Shown one piece after another: positions 44,791 through 56,470 of a stretch of DNA of 64,000 bases. The notes under the pieces were generated by a model, which saw nothing but the letters and a program-made list of their open reading frames with translations, was not told where the DNA came from and did not search any database. The stretch covers positions 19,749,600-19,813,599 of the forward strand of contig OY987226.1 in assembly GCA_963920705.1 (NCBI GenBank). Reading direction: 5' to 3'. This DNA is from Odiellus spinosus (lineage: Eukaryota; Arthropoda; Arachnida; Opiliones; Phalangiidae). The translations under genes were made by a program, and so were the position numbers. Every line of letters starts with the position of its first letter. Within the stretch, counting starts at the first letter, position 1.

Positions 44791-46048
44791 TCGATTTTAA
44801 GCTTAAATCATTTAGTACTTTTATGAATTATGCCGGTTTACCACTAATTTATGGCTTCCGTTTTTACCCAAATTGTCTTTCTTGGCATAAATTTGAATAA
44901 CTTTCAATCTAATAATTACATTATTAGAAAAAAATATGTTTTTATGGGGGTGGAGGTTACATTTGGAGCCCCGGAAAGTGATGTAGTTCTGTAGTATACC
45001 CATCGATATTAATATCATTACGAAGCCCAGAAACAGGACATTGTATATTGAGGTATATTTGGTGTACAGGTGATCAAATACTGATTTATCGAATTTTGAT
45101 TAATTCCAGCACAAATGTTATCACCTGGTCTATCCTACGGTAGAACTCGGATTTTCAATTTTTAAACCTCTGATATTTAGTGATTATGTGACTATATCCA
45201 ACCAAATTCGACCAAAAACGTTTCCAAAAACCCTAGCCCTTTACATCCGATACGCGAAGAAGGATAAAAGAAGTATCGTTGGTACGTTCTACGCTTGAAT
45301 TAGGAGCGCGGCGAATAGACGTAGCGTAGCGCCCTCTAGATGTCTTCTCCTATATTTGTCTCACACGGGCTATCTTCGAGAGACAATGAAGCTCGAAGCT
45401 TGTATTTTTACCCAATTGTTATAATAGCGGGAGCAAGGTATACTACTATATCGAGGATCATCGAGGCGACCAATAAGATCCGTATCCTTTCGAACGGAAA
45501 TATCCCGCGCGAGTCAACAGCGAATGTTGCCATAAACGAAAAGAGGAAGAGCGAGAGAGAACCGATTCCCTTCGATACAATCGGTTGAATGCACGCGTTC
45601 AACTTAAAAAAAAAAGTTGGGAAACCTAAATTTACCTTCCCTTACGTGTCTAACCCGCCCTAACGTTCTTACCTAAAATATTTTAAATTGACAATAAGTG
45701 TGTCTGTTCGTGGCAAACGAATAAAGACACGCCGCGGAAATTTGGTGTAACAACCAAGCAAATTCTGCTATGACGTCATTAAGCGTTCAACTTTTAAAAA
45801 TGATAATCAAATCTTATTGAAGATTAATGTCTAAATACGTATTTCCGAATTGTAAAATAATAAAACGATTGTCAGTACCTAGCCAAGGCTTAATAAAACT
45901 ACTCTTTTAACAGTCTCGAATTTAAAATTTAAACAAAGTGGGAGAAAAGAAGAAAAGTACTATTTCTATATTTTCTCTAAGAATAAATAAATGATGTGAC
46001 GATAGGCCAATCATAACAAAGGAAACCTAAAACTCTCACAATCTTTGA
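44791..46048. other. Low-copy intergenic DNA
   Basis: No shared repeats and no credible gene. 45340-45602 is open on both strands, which suggests composition and not coding. Confidence 0.35.
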
Positions 46049-46367
46049 AATAGTTGATATTATAAAAGAAGTGGGTGCGACATCTTGTTCGAATGTTGCT
46101 CACATACGTCACGAAATCCCGTGGCGTTAATGTTATACAAGGCATTTATTTCCGTTTTCATAAAACGCTAGGGGTCAGAGGGCTCAGAATTCACTCGGGA
46201 GAGACCCAACCTTGAGAGCTGACACGGATATAGAAAAAAAAAGCTTAAGAAATGCTCGGTGCTCACGAGTGCTAGAGCTTTACAAGCTTTTACGTAGATG
46301 ATGACGTCGACGGCAAGTCGGCAACATGCCATAAGTAAGCTCCTCCTCTTTTATTATAGCAACTATT
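46049..46367 (+). mobile_element. MITE family B (copy B2), complete
   Basis: 319 bp, AATAGTTGATATTATAAAAG to TTTTATTATAGCAACTATT. The core is TTGTTCGAATGTTGCTCACA, ATTTCCGTTTTCATAAAACG, CTTAAGAAATGCTCGGTGCT. It shows the uninterrupted GATGACGTCGACGGCAA site where A2 inserted in B1. Confidence 0.8.
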
Positions 46368-46789
46368 CTGTAGATATAGGGGCGCCTGCCAGGCTCTCTT
46401 TTTCTTTATTATCTGCGCTAGTAGTCTAATGCTTCTGACATGTTCCTTAGAATTTACCATCACACCTCTATGTGTATAGGAGCTACTGCTCACTTTCATG
46501 AAGCGGGTGCCTAAAATGGTGATTGGCCAATGAATTGATTTGGAATTTAAGAAGTTCCAATAGTTTTTTTTTATTGATTTTTAAGGGTATATATTGATAT
46601 TTCGAAATAAAATATATTTGGAGATTTGTTTTAAAAATACATAGTCTAACTAAATTAAAAATAAGTAGTCATTATGAAAAGTATAACATATTGTTCCTAG
46701 TCCTATTAAAGGCCCTATCTGCTCTGAAACTTGCCCCTTTAAAATGCTCTTCCCTTACGCACGCAGCCTAGCTTTGACTGTACAATTTG

Positions 46790-46866
46790 TTTTGTACAAC
46801 GTCGTCTGCTAAGCTAGAAAAGAAGGCGACTTTAAAGGGGATTTGAAAATCGCAGATAGTCCCTTT
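46790..46866 (-). repeat. Fragment of foldback F
   Basis: CGTCGTCTGCTAAGCTAGAA and GATAGTCCCTTTAAA are the complement of the F3 interior at 33955-34015 (CTAGCTTAGCAGACGACG). It abuts D9. Confidence 0.6.
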
Positions 46867-47303
46867 AAAGGGAGAATGCAACCTAATAACAAGTGATTTT
46901 TTATCGATTCCTTACCGTTTAAATAGGCCTAATACAACAGTAAAAAGTTAACAAAACAAATATTTAACAATAAATAAATTTAAAACTTACCACCAAAATA
47001 GGCTTAGTGGGATTCATGGAGATCCTGAATTGTCTCCGTGTAAGATCTAGCAACCAATGAGCCAAGGCCCGTCGTTTGCGCGAGACCTACAATCGTGTTC
47101 TATTGGTCGCTAGACCTTACACGCGAAGAAGTCAGGATCTCCATGAATCCCGCTAAGCCTATTTTTTGGGTAAGTTTAAAATTTATTTCTAGTTTAATAT
47201 TTGTTTGTAAATTTATTAAATAGTGGATTAGGCCTATTTAAACAATAAGGAATAGATAAAAAATCACTTGTTGTTAGGTTGCATCCGAGTTGCATCCTCC
47301 CTT
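46867..47303 (+). mobile_element. Family D MITE (copy D9)
   Basis: Complete, AAAGGGAGAATGCAACCTAA to GCATCCTCCCTTT with a duplicated GTTGCATCC near the right end. The core matches D1, D10 and D11 (CTCCGTGTAAG, CTAGCAACCAATGAGCCAAG). Confidence 0.87.
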
Positions 47304-48084
47304 TAAGGGGGGCGTAGCGCGTGATACGAAAAAAATGTACGAATTATATAGGATCTCAGAGTGACGGCCACGCAGACAACACTATAAATGGTCGATTTCT
47401 AATCGGATAAAGTAACGAAACCAACGGGGATTATAGGATATTTTTTTAAATTATACTTTTCGGTCGCGGTTTTCACCTTAGAGTTCGTTATAGAAAAAAG
47501 ATTAGTTTCCATTTCGTACGAAAAAGATGAAAACACGAGCGAGAAAACGTCGAGTGAATAAAAAAAAGAAACGGGCTAACAATAAGACTATAAGAAGTCT
47601 CCGCTGAAAGAACCTAAGAAAAATGAGAAGAATTGGAATGAGGATATTCCCGTAAGAGACCATGCACGATCGTGCACGGGGAGACGGAGTGAAGAGGTGA
47701 GGGAAGAAGAAAAATCGGAGCTTCGGAGGACTATGGGAATAGCTGTTATGATTAAAAAGGATGTCAAAAGTCGTGAATGATGAGACTCGCCTCGAAATAA
47801 ACGACCATATATGGAGAAAGAAAACCCACCCACAAGCACTCCACGCGCGTGGATCACGCCTGGCGGAGACAAAAACACCCCCGAATGAGCCTAAATAGAG
47901 AAAACGAAGGACATTGATCTGACCCCGCGTGGAAAGAAAAAATGGCCAAGCCCATATGAGAAGCCACACCCCAAGAGACTAAGCCTAATCAGGTCATTAT
48001 TACTCTTGGTCACCTTGGTGACCTTTAGTTTCTTAATTTTTCGCATTTTCGTCATTTTGTCCATTTTCTCCATCATGATCACAC
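47304..48084. other. Low-copy DNA, purine-rich + strand
   Basis: Long overlapping - strand frames (155 and 96 codons) arise from the purine-rich strand and read as F/L/S-rich nonsense. 47950-47985 (AGCCACACCCCAAG...CTAAGCCTAATC) resembles the inverted J-like text at 53165. Confidence 0.4.
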
Positions 48085-48140
48085 AGCCCCGGACCATATA
48101 ACAGCCCACATCCCCTGGTAGGGAGAGGTGTGGCTAAAAA
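48085..48140 (+). repeat. SINE-like repeat J (copy J1)
   Basis: GGACCATATAACAGCCCACA to GGGAGAGGTGTGGCTAAAAA. Similar text is at 52811-52900 and 53715-53790. See the copy at 52811 for the tRNA-like head. Confidence 0.45.
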
Positions 48141-49040
48141 TAAAAAAGTATCCGCCAGGCGACGAGAAATATCATAACCTCATCAAGCGGATTAAAAGAG
48201 CTAAGATTTTCTGTTTCTTCTCTCCTTTAGTCTCGTTTATCATTGGCGACGTGTTTGGAGTTGGAATTTTCCTCGTTTTGCCGGTGGTGGCGCTGGGATA
48301 CTCTTATCTCAAACCGAAAATCTTCCACTATCCACTTTCTTGTCCAGGGTTTAATGGTCTTAGCCTACATGTTTAAGCATCCGGAATCGAGATGTCAGTT
48401 CGCCTCCTTAACAAAATATCCATTTCTGTTCCTCTTAAAATAGAGCGTTCGACAAGTCGTTGTATATAAAATGTACGTATTATACATAGCGAGCTGAATA
48501 CAACGTTTGGACGTATTTGGCGGGGATGGATGGAAAGCTTCGTCCCATTTCGAAACCTTCGCGAATAACGAATGTTCCCGCAGGCACGCCAGAAGAAAGC
48601 AAATCACGGTCGAGCCGACATATAAGGGGCAGCACGCCAGGACCACTACAGTCATTTTCGACTATAGAAATATTATTCGGCCGGCGCGGCCTAACATTTG
48701 TAAAAGTGTATTCCCGCGGGTCGCGTGTTGCGCTCAGTTCAATCCGTGTATATATTTTGGTGGGAGTCCATCGCTTATTCACGCCAAGTGACATTATTGC
48801 TATTGTAAATCCTATTTTATTCTTTACGCAGATATATATCCCCCCGAAATAAGTTGGCAGAGAAGAATGATTCAACTCAAGCTCGGTAAGATATGTAAAG
48901 AGCCATTTCGTCATTTCGCAAAACGCTCATGGTATAGGAGAGATCAGACCTATGTAAGCTTACACACCTATACTAGTGTGAGTGATGTCATTGGCGAAGC
49001 CTTTAAAACTTTCAGGGAAACAAGAGCACGGCCAAAGTTT
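48141..49040. other. Low-copy DNA, many open frames, no recognised gene
   Basis: 48480-48915 is open in several frames on both strands, with locally raised GC (CCGGCGCGGCC, CCCGCGGG). No frame shows a known motif. 48128-48376 encodes a hydrophobic stretch without family features. Confidence 0.35.
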
Positions 49041-49540
49041 GCCTTAGTTTTTTTTAGGTTTCTAATTCCCTGACTTTTCCAGGTTTTCCCTGACCTTTTC
49101 CAATAATTTTCACTGACCGTGTCAGGCCAAAACTACCCAATTTTTAACCTTTTATATTACTTAAAAATAAATATTTTCAATAACAAGGTAATTCGTCTGC
49201 ATTTCCATCATCCGAGATATTTTTCGCCAAACTTTTAGTTTGTTTTTCCGCTCGTTATGAGTACATATCTTTGTTCTATGTAACTGACACTTTCAAATCT
49301 TTTCTGCAGATAATGATTGTTATTTCCTGGCTTTTTAAAAGATCCTCAAATTTACTGACTTTTTATCCTAAAATTTACTGATTTTTCCCACTTTTTTGGG
49401 TCATATTCAAATTCCCTGACTTTTTTGGTTCATTTTCAAATTCTCTTACTTTTTTGGTTCATTTTCAAATTCCCTGACTTTTTGGTTCATTTTCAAATTC
49501 CCTGACTTTCCCCTGTTTTCCCTGGAGAGTGTAGGTCGTC
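49041..49540. repeat. Repeat N: TTCCCTGACTTTT array
   Basis: Starts AATTCCCTGACTTTTCCAGG (49064) and ends CCCTGACTTTCCCCTGTTTT (49500). Inside, 49405-49505 has four near-identical units of about 28 bp (CCCTGACTTTTTTGGTTCAT). A shorter relative is at 43700. Looks like an interspersed repeat whose ends became a small tandem array. Confidence 0.6.
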
Positions 49541-49696
49541 ACTCCGGAATTGGTCCATAGAGTTCAGCTTCGATAGTGCCTCTGACATAAGGCGCAATGA
49601 GTTCAAAAATCGTGTACATAACAAGGGTCCTATTTATAACAGCCGCGCGAGGCGATCTAAACATTGGCGTCGTATATCGTTTGAATATTTATTGTA

Positions 49697-49868
49697 TAAG
49701 CTACGTTCACACTAGACACTTTCATACCATTTCGAATATTCAAATTGACTTTTAAAATTAATTTCATTTTTGACCAAAAATATCTACAACTGACCCCAAA
49801 ACTTTCCACTTTGACCTTTCTAAAAACGATTCTAAACCATTTAAAAGACTCCTGCAGTGAGAACGAGA
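49697..49868 (+). mobile_element. H-alpha MITE
   Basis: TAAGCTACGTTCACACTAGA through TTTGACCTTTCTAAAAACGA to ACTCCTGCAGTGAGAACGAG. Inverted ends are recognisable; the right one has decayed. Confidence 0.65.
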
Positions 49869-50475
49869 TTTATAGCGTCAGTCTGTCAGAGACTATAGAA
49901 AGTACGCTTAACGATATACTCGAGGATGAAGGGGTGCTGGCAGAATGTTGCCGCGGGTAGCTAAAAAGCTCTTTAATAATTAATGTAACCTCGATTCCTA
50001 TAATCGTGTCCCGCGTGGTATTATAGTTAAGCTAAGTAAAGGCGAAACGGTATACATCGACGCTCGCTATTAGCACGCCCGCTTCCTGACGTCTTGAAGA
50101 GAACTGAGGGGAAGAGGAAGGCGAACGCGTGGTATAACTCGGTTAAAATTAATGGAAGCGCGCCCTTCAATCGCGATACTATATATCGTGTACTATCCAT
50201 AATATGTAGAAATATGTCAAGCCGAGATTACAGCCCCTATACCAAGATCCAGAAAGGCTCTGGGGCTCGGTAGGCGTTGCCCTTTACAAGTGATCAATAT
50301 ATACTCGCTTTTAACGTGGCGCATTAACCTCGCATGGATTTTAACGCTGCTCAACCTTTATTAGCGTCCACAGTTCGGGGGTTCAAGCCTCGTCTTCACG
50401 AGATAGAGATATTTGAAGCGATTTATCAATGAGAAATATCGTTGAAGCGAAAGAGACAAAATCAAAGTCCAATTA
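49869..50475. other. Low-copy intergenic DNA
   Basis: No gene. GGGGGTTCAAGCCTCG (50375) resembles a pol III B box, but no foldable tRNA could be drawn around it. Confidence 0.35.
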
Positions 50476-50660
50476 AGCTACGTTCACACTACAGACTTTG
50501 AAACAGTTTTAAACCGTTTTGGAAAGGTCAAATAATAAAATTTGGGGTCACCCGTGTAGACCTTTGATCAAGAAACCAAATTAATATATAAAAAAGTCGA
50601 TTTGACGACTCGAAACGGTTTAAAAACGGTTTCAAAGTGCCAAGTGTGAACGTAGCTTAA
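50476..50660 (+). mobile_element. H-alpha MITE, intact ends
   Basis: 185 bp, AAGCTACGTTCACACTACAG to AAGTGTGAACGTAGCTT, with paired inner arms GTTTTAAACCGTTTTGGAAA / AAACGGTTTAAAAACGG. TTAA brackets both edges, perhaps the target. Confidence 0.8.
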
Positions 50661-51062
50661 GCCGCGTTCGTATACTATTCAAAACGTTTCGCTGCATGCA
50701 GTTCTGTGAACGGGGAACTGTCTTCATAAATAAATCGGTTTATGAAGATGATATTGGTAACAGATTGCTATTAAAATGATGCATTAGCTATCGGTCACAC
50801 TAGCATTTCTTAATCGATTTGAAACGGTAAAACCAAACCGATATTAAAATCGCCAGGAATTGTTTTGAGCGGCATGTGTTCACGCATTATCTTTATGAAT
50901 CGATTTATCGTAGCTTCATCTAGCGGTTGTTGAAACCGAATCCGTATGAAACTGGTTCCCGAAGCAGTTTCAAGAAATCGACTCGAAAAAACACGTTTTC
51001 CTGTTCACACGATTCTAGCGAAACGTTTTGAATCAAGTCCGATGCCTAGTATGAACGCATCT
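50661..51062 (+). mobile_element. H-beta MITEs, degraded plus full copy
   Basis: 50788-51062 is a full H-beta (GGTCACACTAGCATTTCTTA, CATTATCTTTATGAATCGAT, CAGCGAAACG-type right part, GCCTAGTATGAACGCATCTT). 50663-50785 is a partial relative in reverse (GTATACTATTCAAAACGTTT, GTGAACGGGGAACTGTCTTC). Confidence 0.7.
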
Positions 51063-51064
51063 TA

Positions 51065-51689
51065 AAAGGGAGAATGCAACCTAATAACAAGTGATTTTTT
51101 ATCTATACATTATCGTTTAAATAGGCCTAATTCACAAATAAAAAGTTTACAAAACCAATATTAAACTAGAAATAAATTTAAAATTTAAACGGAAAATAGG
51201 CTTAGCGGGATTCATGAAGATTCTGGATTGCCTCCGTGTAAGGTCTAGCGACCGATGAGCAAAGACCCGTCATTCACGCGAGATCTTCATGTGACTTATA
51301 ATCGCGTTCGATTGGTCACCTGACCTTATACGCGAGGAAATCAGGATCTCCATGAATCCCGCTAAGCCTATTTTCCGGGTACGTTTTAAATTTATTTCTA
51401 ATTTAATATTTGTTCGCAAATTTTTTCACTTAGAGATCGGGGTTTGGACAAAATAATCCACAACTATCAGTTAATCAGTTAATCATAAAAAAATAATCGG
51501 AAAATTATTCGCGATTACATTGGATTTATCATAGACTTTCCTCGAAAAATTTTAAGTTATGAATAAAGATAAAATAATCAGAAATTTCTTGTCCCAACCC
51601 CGATCTCTATTTTCACTGGTGGATTAGATCTATTTAAACAATAACGAATCGATAAAAAATCACTTGCTGTCAGATTGCATTCTCCCTTT
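51065..51689 (+). mobile_element. Family D MITE (copy D10) with nested A7
   Basis: AAAGGGAGAATGCAACCTAA to GATTGCATTCTCCCTTT, same subfamily as D9. Split at 51430 by an A element; removing it and one TTTTCACT restores TTTTTTCACTGGTGGATTAG. Confidence 0.88.
51431..51609 (-). mobile_element. hAT-like MITE family A (copy A7), nested in D10
   Basis: 179 bp, TAGAGATCGGGGTTTGGACA to complement, with a perfect 8-bp duplication TTTTCACT (51423-51430, 51610-51617). Confidence 0.93.
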
Positions 51690-51720
51690 AAGTGACTTAA
51701 AAATCGGTATTATCTTATAG

Positions 51721-51753
51721 TATAAAAACAGTATAAGACTTATACTGTTTTTA
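51721..51753. repeat. Near-perfect palindrome
   Basis: ATAAAAACAGTATAAG, one A, then CTTATACTGTTTTTAT: 16-bp arms with a single central base. Not a pol II terminator by any sign I can see. Confidence 0.85.
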
Positions 51754-52489
51754 TTTTTTGTCGAATCATTTTCATGAACACGTGGCTTAAGTTTGCCCCT
51801 TGAAGCTTCTCCGCCAAGGGAAAATAAAAAAAGATGAATTTATTTGATAGCGTTATCAAATGAGGAAACTATTTGCTTTCTCATGCATCAAGAAATTATA
51901 ATAGCTATGCACTTAATTTTCTATCCCTTTGTTTGAAACAGACGTAGCATAAATTCACAACCGTTATTATCAATGGACACGACAAACCAAACCACTCAAC
52001 AGATGCCGAAAAACGAGTGAATGAAATAGGTAATTGCGTTGATTTTTACCCAAGGTTTTCATCGCTCTTATCTCCGCGTGAGTTCAGTTTAGGACTGGTT
52101 AGTTCGTCGGTAGTTATGTTGCGACACACCTTTATGTAACACCCTCTATTTATTTATATGGTGATCCGAATATTGTTTCTCGAATATTTAATTATTATTA
52201 TTCTTTAAATATTAATCGAAAAGAGGAAAAATTGAAGCGAAAACTAAATAAGGCAATATCTTCCCTTCGCGCCTCGGATGGAAGAATATCATGATACAAA
52301 TAGCAACCCCTCTCATGGGTGAAAAAGCCCAAGTCCGAAAATTAAAAAAAAAAAAAGGTTTGTTTTTTAAAACCTCATACGGTTGTAAACGGCTAAAGCT
52401 AATGAGGTTCCACGTTCCCCTTTTCCATGTTCACTCTTTCTCGTTTCACTTTCACACATTCAAAGATTTTCAAAGTTAAAGAAAAACTT
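51754..52489. other. Low-copy intergenic DNA
   Basis: No repeat or gene recognised. The 62-codon frame at 52291-52479 is lysine/phenylalanine-rich with no motif. Confidence 0.35.
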
Positions 52490-52740
52490 GGAGCTAAAAA
52501 TGGAACAGCTTTTGAATTTATTTTCTGAGAATTTTTCACAGTTATAATGCACGTTTTTGGAGTTTAAATTAATTTCTAAACTTGGGTAAAGTTGGAATAA
52601 AAGTAAATATTGGGACAATCATATTATTTCAGCCTTCAATAGCGCTTGTAATGTCCAAAAATTTTCAAATACGTTTTTTGGCATGGTCATTCCGAAAATA
52701 AATTCAAAGGCTGTTCCATTTCATTTAAGTAATTTCCACT
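52490..52740 (+). repeat. Interspersed repeat I (copy I1)
   Basis: GGAGCTAAAAATGGAACAG, TTGAATTTATTTTCTGAGAA, TTCAATAGCGCTTGTAATGT and AATACGTTTTTTGGCATGGT match 61185-61530 and 27360-27525. The ends converge on CTGTTCCATTT / AATGGAACAG, an inverted pair. Confidence 0.65.
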
Positions 52741-52810
52741 ATACATCTTAACAATGGTAAATAATAAGTTTTATACATAAATTAATTTAACCTCAATTAA
52801 TACTTTTCGA

Positions 52811-52900
52811 GTGGATGACGATTAGAATACTTGCCTGCCAGCACGACTACATATTAGAGTCTACACCATCCCTGGGGGAGATGTGGATAAAAACTATGAG
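52811..52900 (+). repeat. SINE-like repeat J (copy J2) with tRNA-Gly-like head
   Basis: GTGGATGACGATTAGAATAC followed by TTGCCTGCCAGCACGAC resembles the 5' half of tRNA-Gly(GCC), D-arm through anticodon arm. TTAGAGTCTAC could be a worn B box. The rest (GGGGGAGATGTGGATAAAAA) is shared with J1 and J3. Not a functional tRNA: the acceptor and T arms do not pair. Confidence 0.4.
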
Positions 52901-53714
52901 GGGGTGGGACAAAGAATAATTCTAGCCCTCGAGCAATCAATTCCCGGGCAAAGTCTACACGTTCCAGCGACAAGCCAGTGTTCTAACGAAGAAGAGCTAA
53001 AAACGAGCCAGCGGCCAAAAATATCAAAAGTTCAATTTAATAGAGTAAAAAACGATTCGTCAGAGCGAGGAGAAAAGACAATAGGAAGAGATAGAGGAGG
53101 TTGGGAAATTCTCTCCCTTTTACGAGAAGAACGGGGAAAACAAGATTGCGAAATCCATAAAAGTAGCCACACCTCTATAATAGGCCTTTGTCAACTAGCA
53201 ATCACGTCGGCTAAGCCTAATCTCGGCACACGCGCAAAGCCCGTTGATCCTAAGTGTACAAGGCGTATAGCCCCGACTATTCTGGGCTCTTCTTTTTTTA
53301 ATTAATTAATTTTGAGTTTTCGGGTACAATCTTTACGTTTTGTTATTTATTTTTTTTTTAAGAGTTTTTGAGATATTTTTAGAAATATTTCGAAATTTTG
53401 AATTTTTTAGTTTTCAAAAAGTTTTGAATTTTTAAAAACATTTAAATTTTTTAATTATTTTTATAATTTTTTTTAGAAATTTGAGATTTAAACCCGCTTA
53501 GCGCAATCCTTACATTCACGCATAGCCCGCTAACTAGGCCCAATTCTGCCACGCTCACGTAGTCAGCAACTTCTAATCGTGCCACACGCGTATAGGTCAG
53601 TATAGTCTGAATAAAGTGTGTGGCGTACCAACTACCCTAACTTGGGGAAGAAACTAAGAACGACGTTTCCAGATGTTTGCGTCTCGCTGCAATCTTCTCA
53701 ATATTATTTCTACA
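52901..53714. other. Low-copy DNA with a T-rich block
   Basis: The 140-codon frame at 52883-53305 begins inside J2 and shows no motif. 53330-53480 is T-rich with repeated TTTTTGAA-type words. 53165-53230 carries inverted J-like text (TAGCCACACCTCTATAATAG). Confidence 0.4.
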
Positions 53715-53790
53715 ATCTACATCTTATAACAGCCACGGACAATATAAGAGCCTACATGCACCCTCTCGTAGGGGGAGGTGTGGCTAAAAA
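53715..53790 (+). repeat. SINE-like repeat J (copy J3)
   Basis: CAGCCACGGACAATATAAGA, GCCTACATGCACCC, GGGGGAGGTGTGGCTAAAAA. Closest relative is J1. Confidence 0.45.
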
Positions 53791-56322
53791 GGAAAAAATC
53801 ACCAAAATCGAATCTGTCCGTTGTGCCCCTGGCGTCAATTACTACGAGCGCCTCTCGAGAGACAAAGATAGAGATGGGGATAAGAGGGATCAGCCAAAAG
53901 ATAAGCTAACGAAGAGCGAGATCGAAAGTCTAGATTATATTCGGGTTCGCCCGCAGCCAGCGTGCGCTTAGGAGTTTTCCGCACCGAAGAAAGCTCCGTA
54001 TCCTATTGCCTACGCGTAGTAGCCTTCTACAATTCGTATCGACTGCGCGTGACAGGATTTAGATATATAAGAGATCAGAAACTTCACGTTATTCATTCCC
54101 AAAACTATTTACTCGTAATAATAAGCTTTCACCCTCGAGCCAAGTACTCATTGTTCGCCGTTTGAAACTGATTGGACAGAAATAGAAATGGATTCCTTCC
54201 ACCCCGCGATTCAAAAAAATCGCGACTAGCAACGGATCACTAGGAGTCTCCATCCAACGCCGCGTTGCAGGACTCGTCAAATCTCGTTTTACCAAACCCT
54301 AACTCGCACTCCTTCCCGAAATTATATCTCTCTCTTCTGTGCCAGGTGCGAATCACCCGTTTTGTGAATCGTAAAGGCTTCCTCTCACCCAGAATTTAAA
54401 ACAAAAACTGGTTCAGCTGGGTTCCGTAGGGAGCGCTAATTATTTTATCTCGCGCTTTTGAGAAAAACCGAGAGCCAGCGCTTCCCGGGGCTTAAAATTG
54501 ATAAAATGATGTAAAATTCAGGGAAATAATAAAATTTCGAAGAGGAGGGAATTTACGCATTTCGGAGAAGCTCGGTTGGAAACTCCTAGTGGTCCGCTCT
54601 TGTCGAGATTGATGAATGAATAGGTGAATTAAGGCGTGGAAGTTTCAATTGGGCTTAAGGGGACTCGTTTTACTCGAAAAGTAACAACAAAAATTAAGAT
54701 GGTAAAACGCGAACCTCCATGAACGATCCCGAAATTACAGTCTGAAGGGTGCACTGCTGTTAATAAACAACTCATAGACACGTCCGCTTTTGAAGGATAA
54801 CTTAGGTCTAAATATATGTTGATAAAAATAAACAAAAATATGTTTTCCCCGCGCAGCACTCTTTTTCATCACTCCTGACTCTCCCTTTGTTCAGGGGTCG
54901 AATATTTACTTTGGTATTCAATTTGAAATCAAACGGAATTTGCAGCTCGAATCACTAAAGTTTCTAACGCGTCCAAACAGCCGCGAACTACGGAAGGGAT
55001 CAAGCTTCTTAAGCTGCCTTCGCAAAGGAGCGGAAAGCAGCCGTATACAGAAAATATGATTGAACTTTTCAAAAGGGTTGTACTATGGTAGGGACCGGGG
55101 CTTCGCGTTTTTGGGACCATCAGTCCATCGGTGAGCTACTGAAAATTTAAGTAAACGAACGCCGGTCGCCGCGTGTTGGTTCGACTTTAAAATTCCCCCT
55201 CTATACGATACACGTCTCTCGGGCTCTTTCGCCAGCTCAAAAAGGGGTCGGGGGTCGAAGGAAGTTTTCTCGCGAGAGAAAGAATAGAGCGGGGTTGAGA
55301 GGCTACGTACTCCCCCAAATTTCGTTAGGCTAACAAACTTTTGCAAATTAAATTCCGTGGACTCCCGGTCTTTCCCTCGGTGCGTTCGGGGGCCACGCCA
55401 GCGAAGAGAGACAACCCTTTTCCGTTCTATAGGCATGGACCACAAATTCAACCCCCCCCCCCCCGTTCGCTTTAAAGGGAGGCTAAAATGGACAATATAC
55501 TCGGAGCATTAGTGACAGTCCTAGGCTTAGCGAAGTTTGAATATAACGAAACGCTTTCAGTGTAGATAAGTCATCGCGCCTATCTCTCTCCGCCTCTTTT
55601 AAAAGGATACTAGACTCTGGATTCAAGTTACTTTTAGATTTAGACTGTTAAAACATGGCTGAATAAATGATCAAAACTCACCTAAGCAAAGTTTCATTAT
55701 AATTCGAGGTTATTTAACAAAGTTGCAAACGAACAGAGTCGCAAAGAAATTACTGCCAAAGAAAAAACTCAGGAAAACTATAGTTGGAGGATAAAAATTG
55801 GCTGGTGTGAAAGACCCTTAAGGCGAAAGGAAAAATTTGAATCTCGGTCAAGCCAAGTATTTAAAAGATCACTTGAAATAGAGGATTAAAAAAATAATTT
55901 TGAGTAAAAATCGCGGGATGTGAACTCAACCCTGAGTGGATCAATGACATAGATATTTAGTATCTAGTTGGGCGGGTGGGGGTAACTGTAACTACGAGGG
56001 AAGCGCTTTTAAGCGGATCTGGGACGAAGAAGAAAAGGAAGTGATGAACGCCCCGCGTCCAATTGATTGATTGACGCGTGGGTGTCGCGTACGACAGAGA
56101 TCGTGGGTTTGGAAGACCCTCGGGTCAAATTTCCACTATAAGATATAAACTTTTTCAGCAGGGATGGTCGAAAGAATAAACCTGCATGGGGATGTGGGAC
56201 TATTTTAGTCTTGGATGAATAAAAACCAGAATGGGTGATGCTGGGAAGGCGATTTTTTTCTAGGTTCTGCAAAATCCATTACGAATGCAGAGTTCGTACA
56301 ACATTTAGAATTAAATTTCCCT

Positions 56323-56323
<1 letters not shown>
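53791..56323. other. Low-copy intergenic DNA with a 13-C run
   Basis: No gene recognised. 13 C at 55452-55464. The 122-codon - strand frame (55451-55083) stops at the C-run and has no motif. A small frame at 55488-55566 (25 codons) is unsupported. Confidence 0.4.
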
Positions 56324-56360
<37 letters not shown>

Positions 56361-56470
56361 ATGTGAGGTTGTGGTTGGTTTATGGTTCTGAAAGTTTTGT
56401 CGTCAGAGCTTTCGCCCGAGGAAAGAGGAAAAAAATACAAAACTCGAAACGGTAGAGATTTTTTAGATCA
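56324..56470 (-). mobile_element. Retroposon-like repeat L (copy L3) with A-tail
   Basis: On the - strand the sequence reads CCTCTTTCCTCGGGCGAAAG, CTCTGACGACAAAACTTTCA, CCACAACCTCACATGGT and then 34 A (T at 56324-56357). The body matches the right part of L1. The A-tail directly after the conserved end is the main evidence for retroposition. Confidence 0.6.

Noticed and set aside
47502..47969. 155-codon - strand frame rich in F, L and S
   Set aside because: Low-complexity translation of a purine-rich strand, overlapped by a 96-codon frame in another phase. No motif.
48128..48376. 82-codon hydrophobic frame preceded by an acceptor-like ctcctttag
   Set aside because: No downstream donor or family motif; the start overlaps repeat J1.
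50296..50400. Possible tRNA gene (GGGGGTTCAAGCCTCG looks like a T arm)
   Set aside because: No acceptor stem, D arm or anticodon arm could be folded around it.
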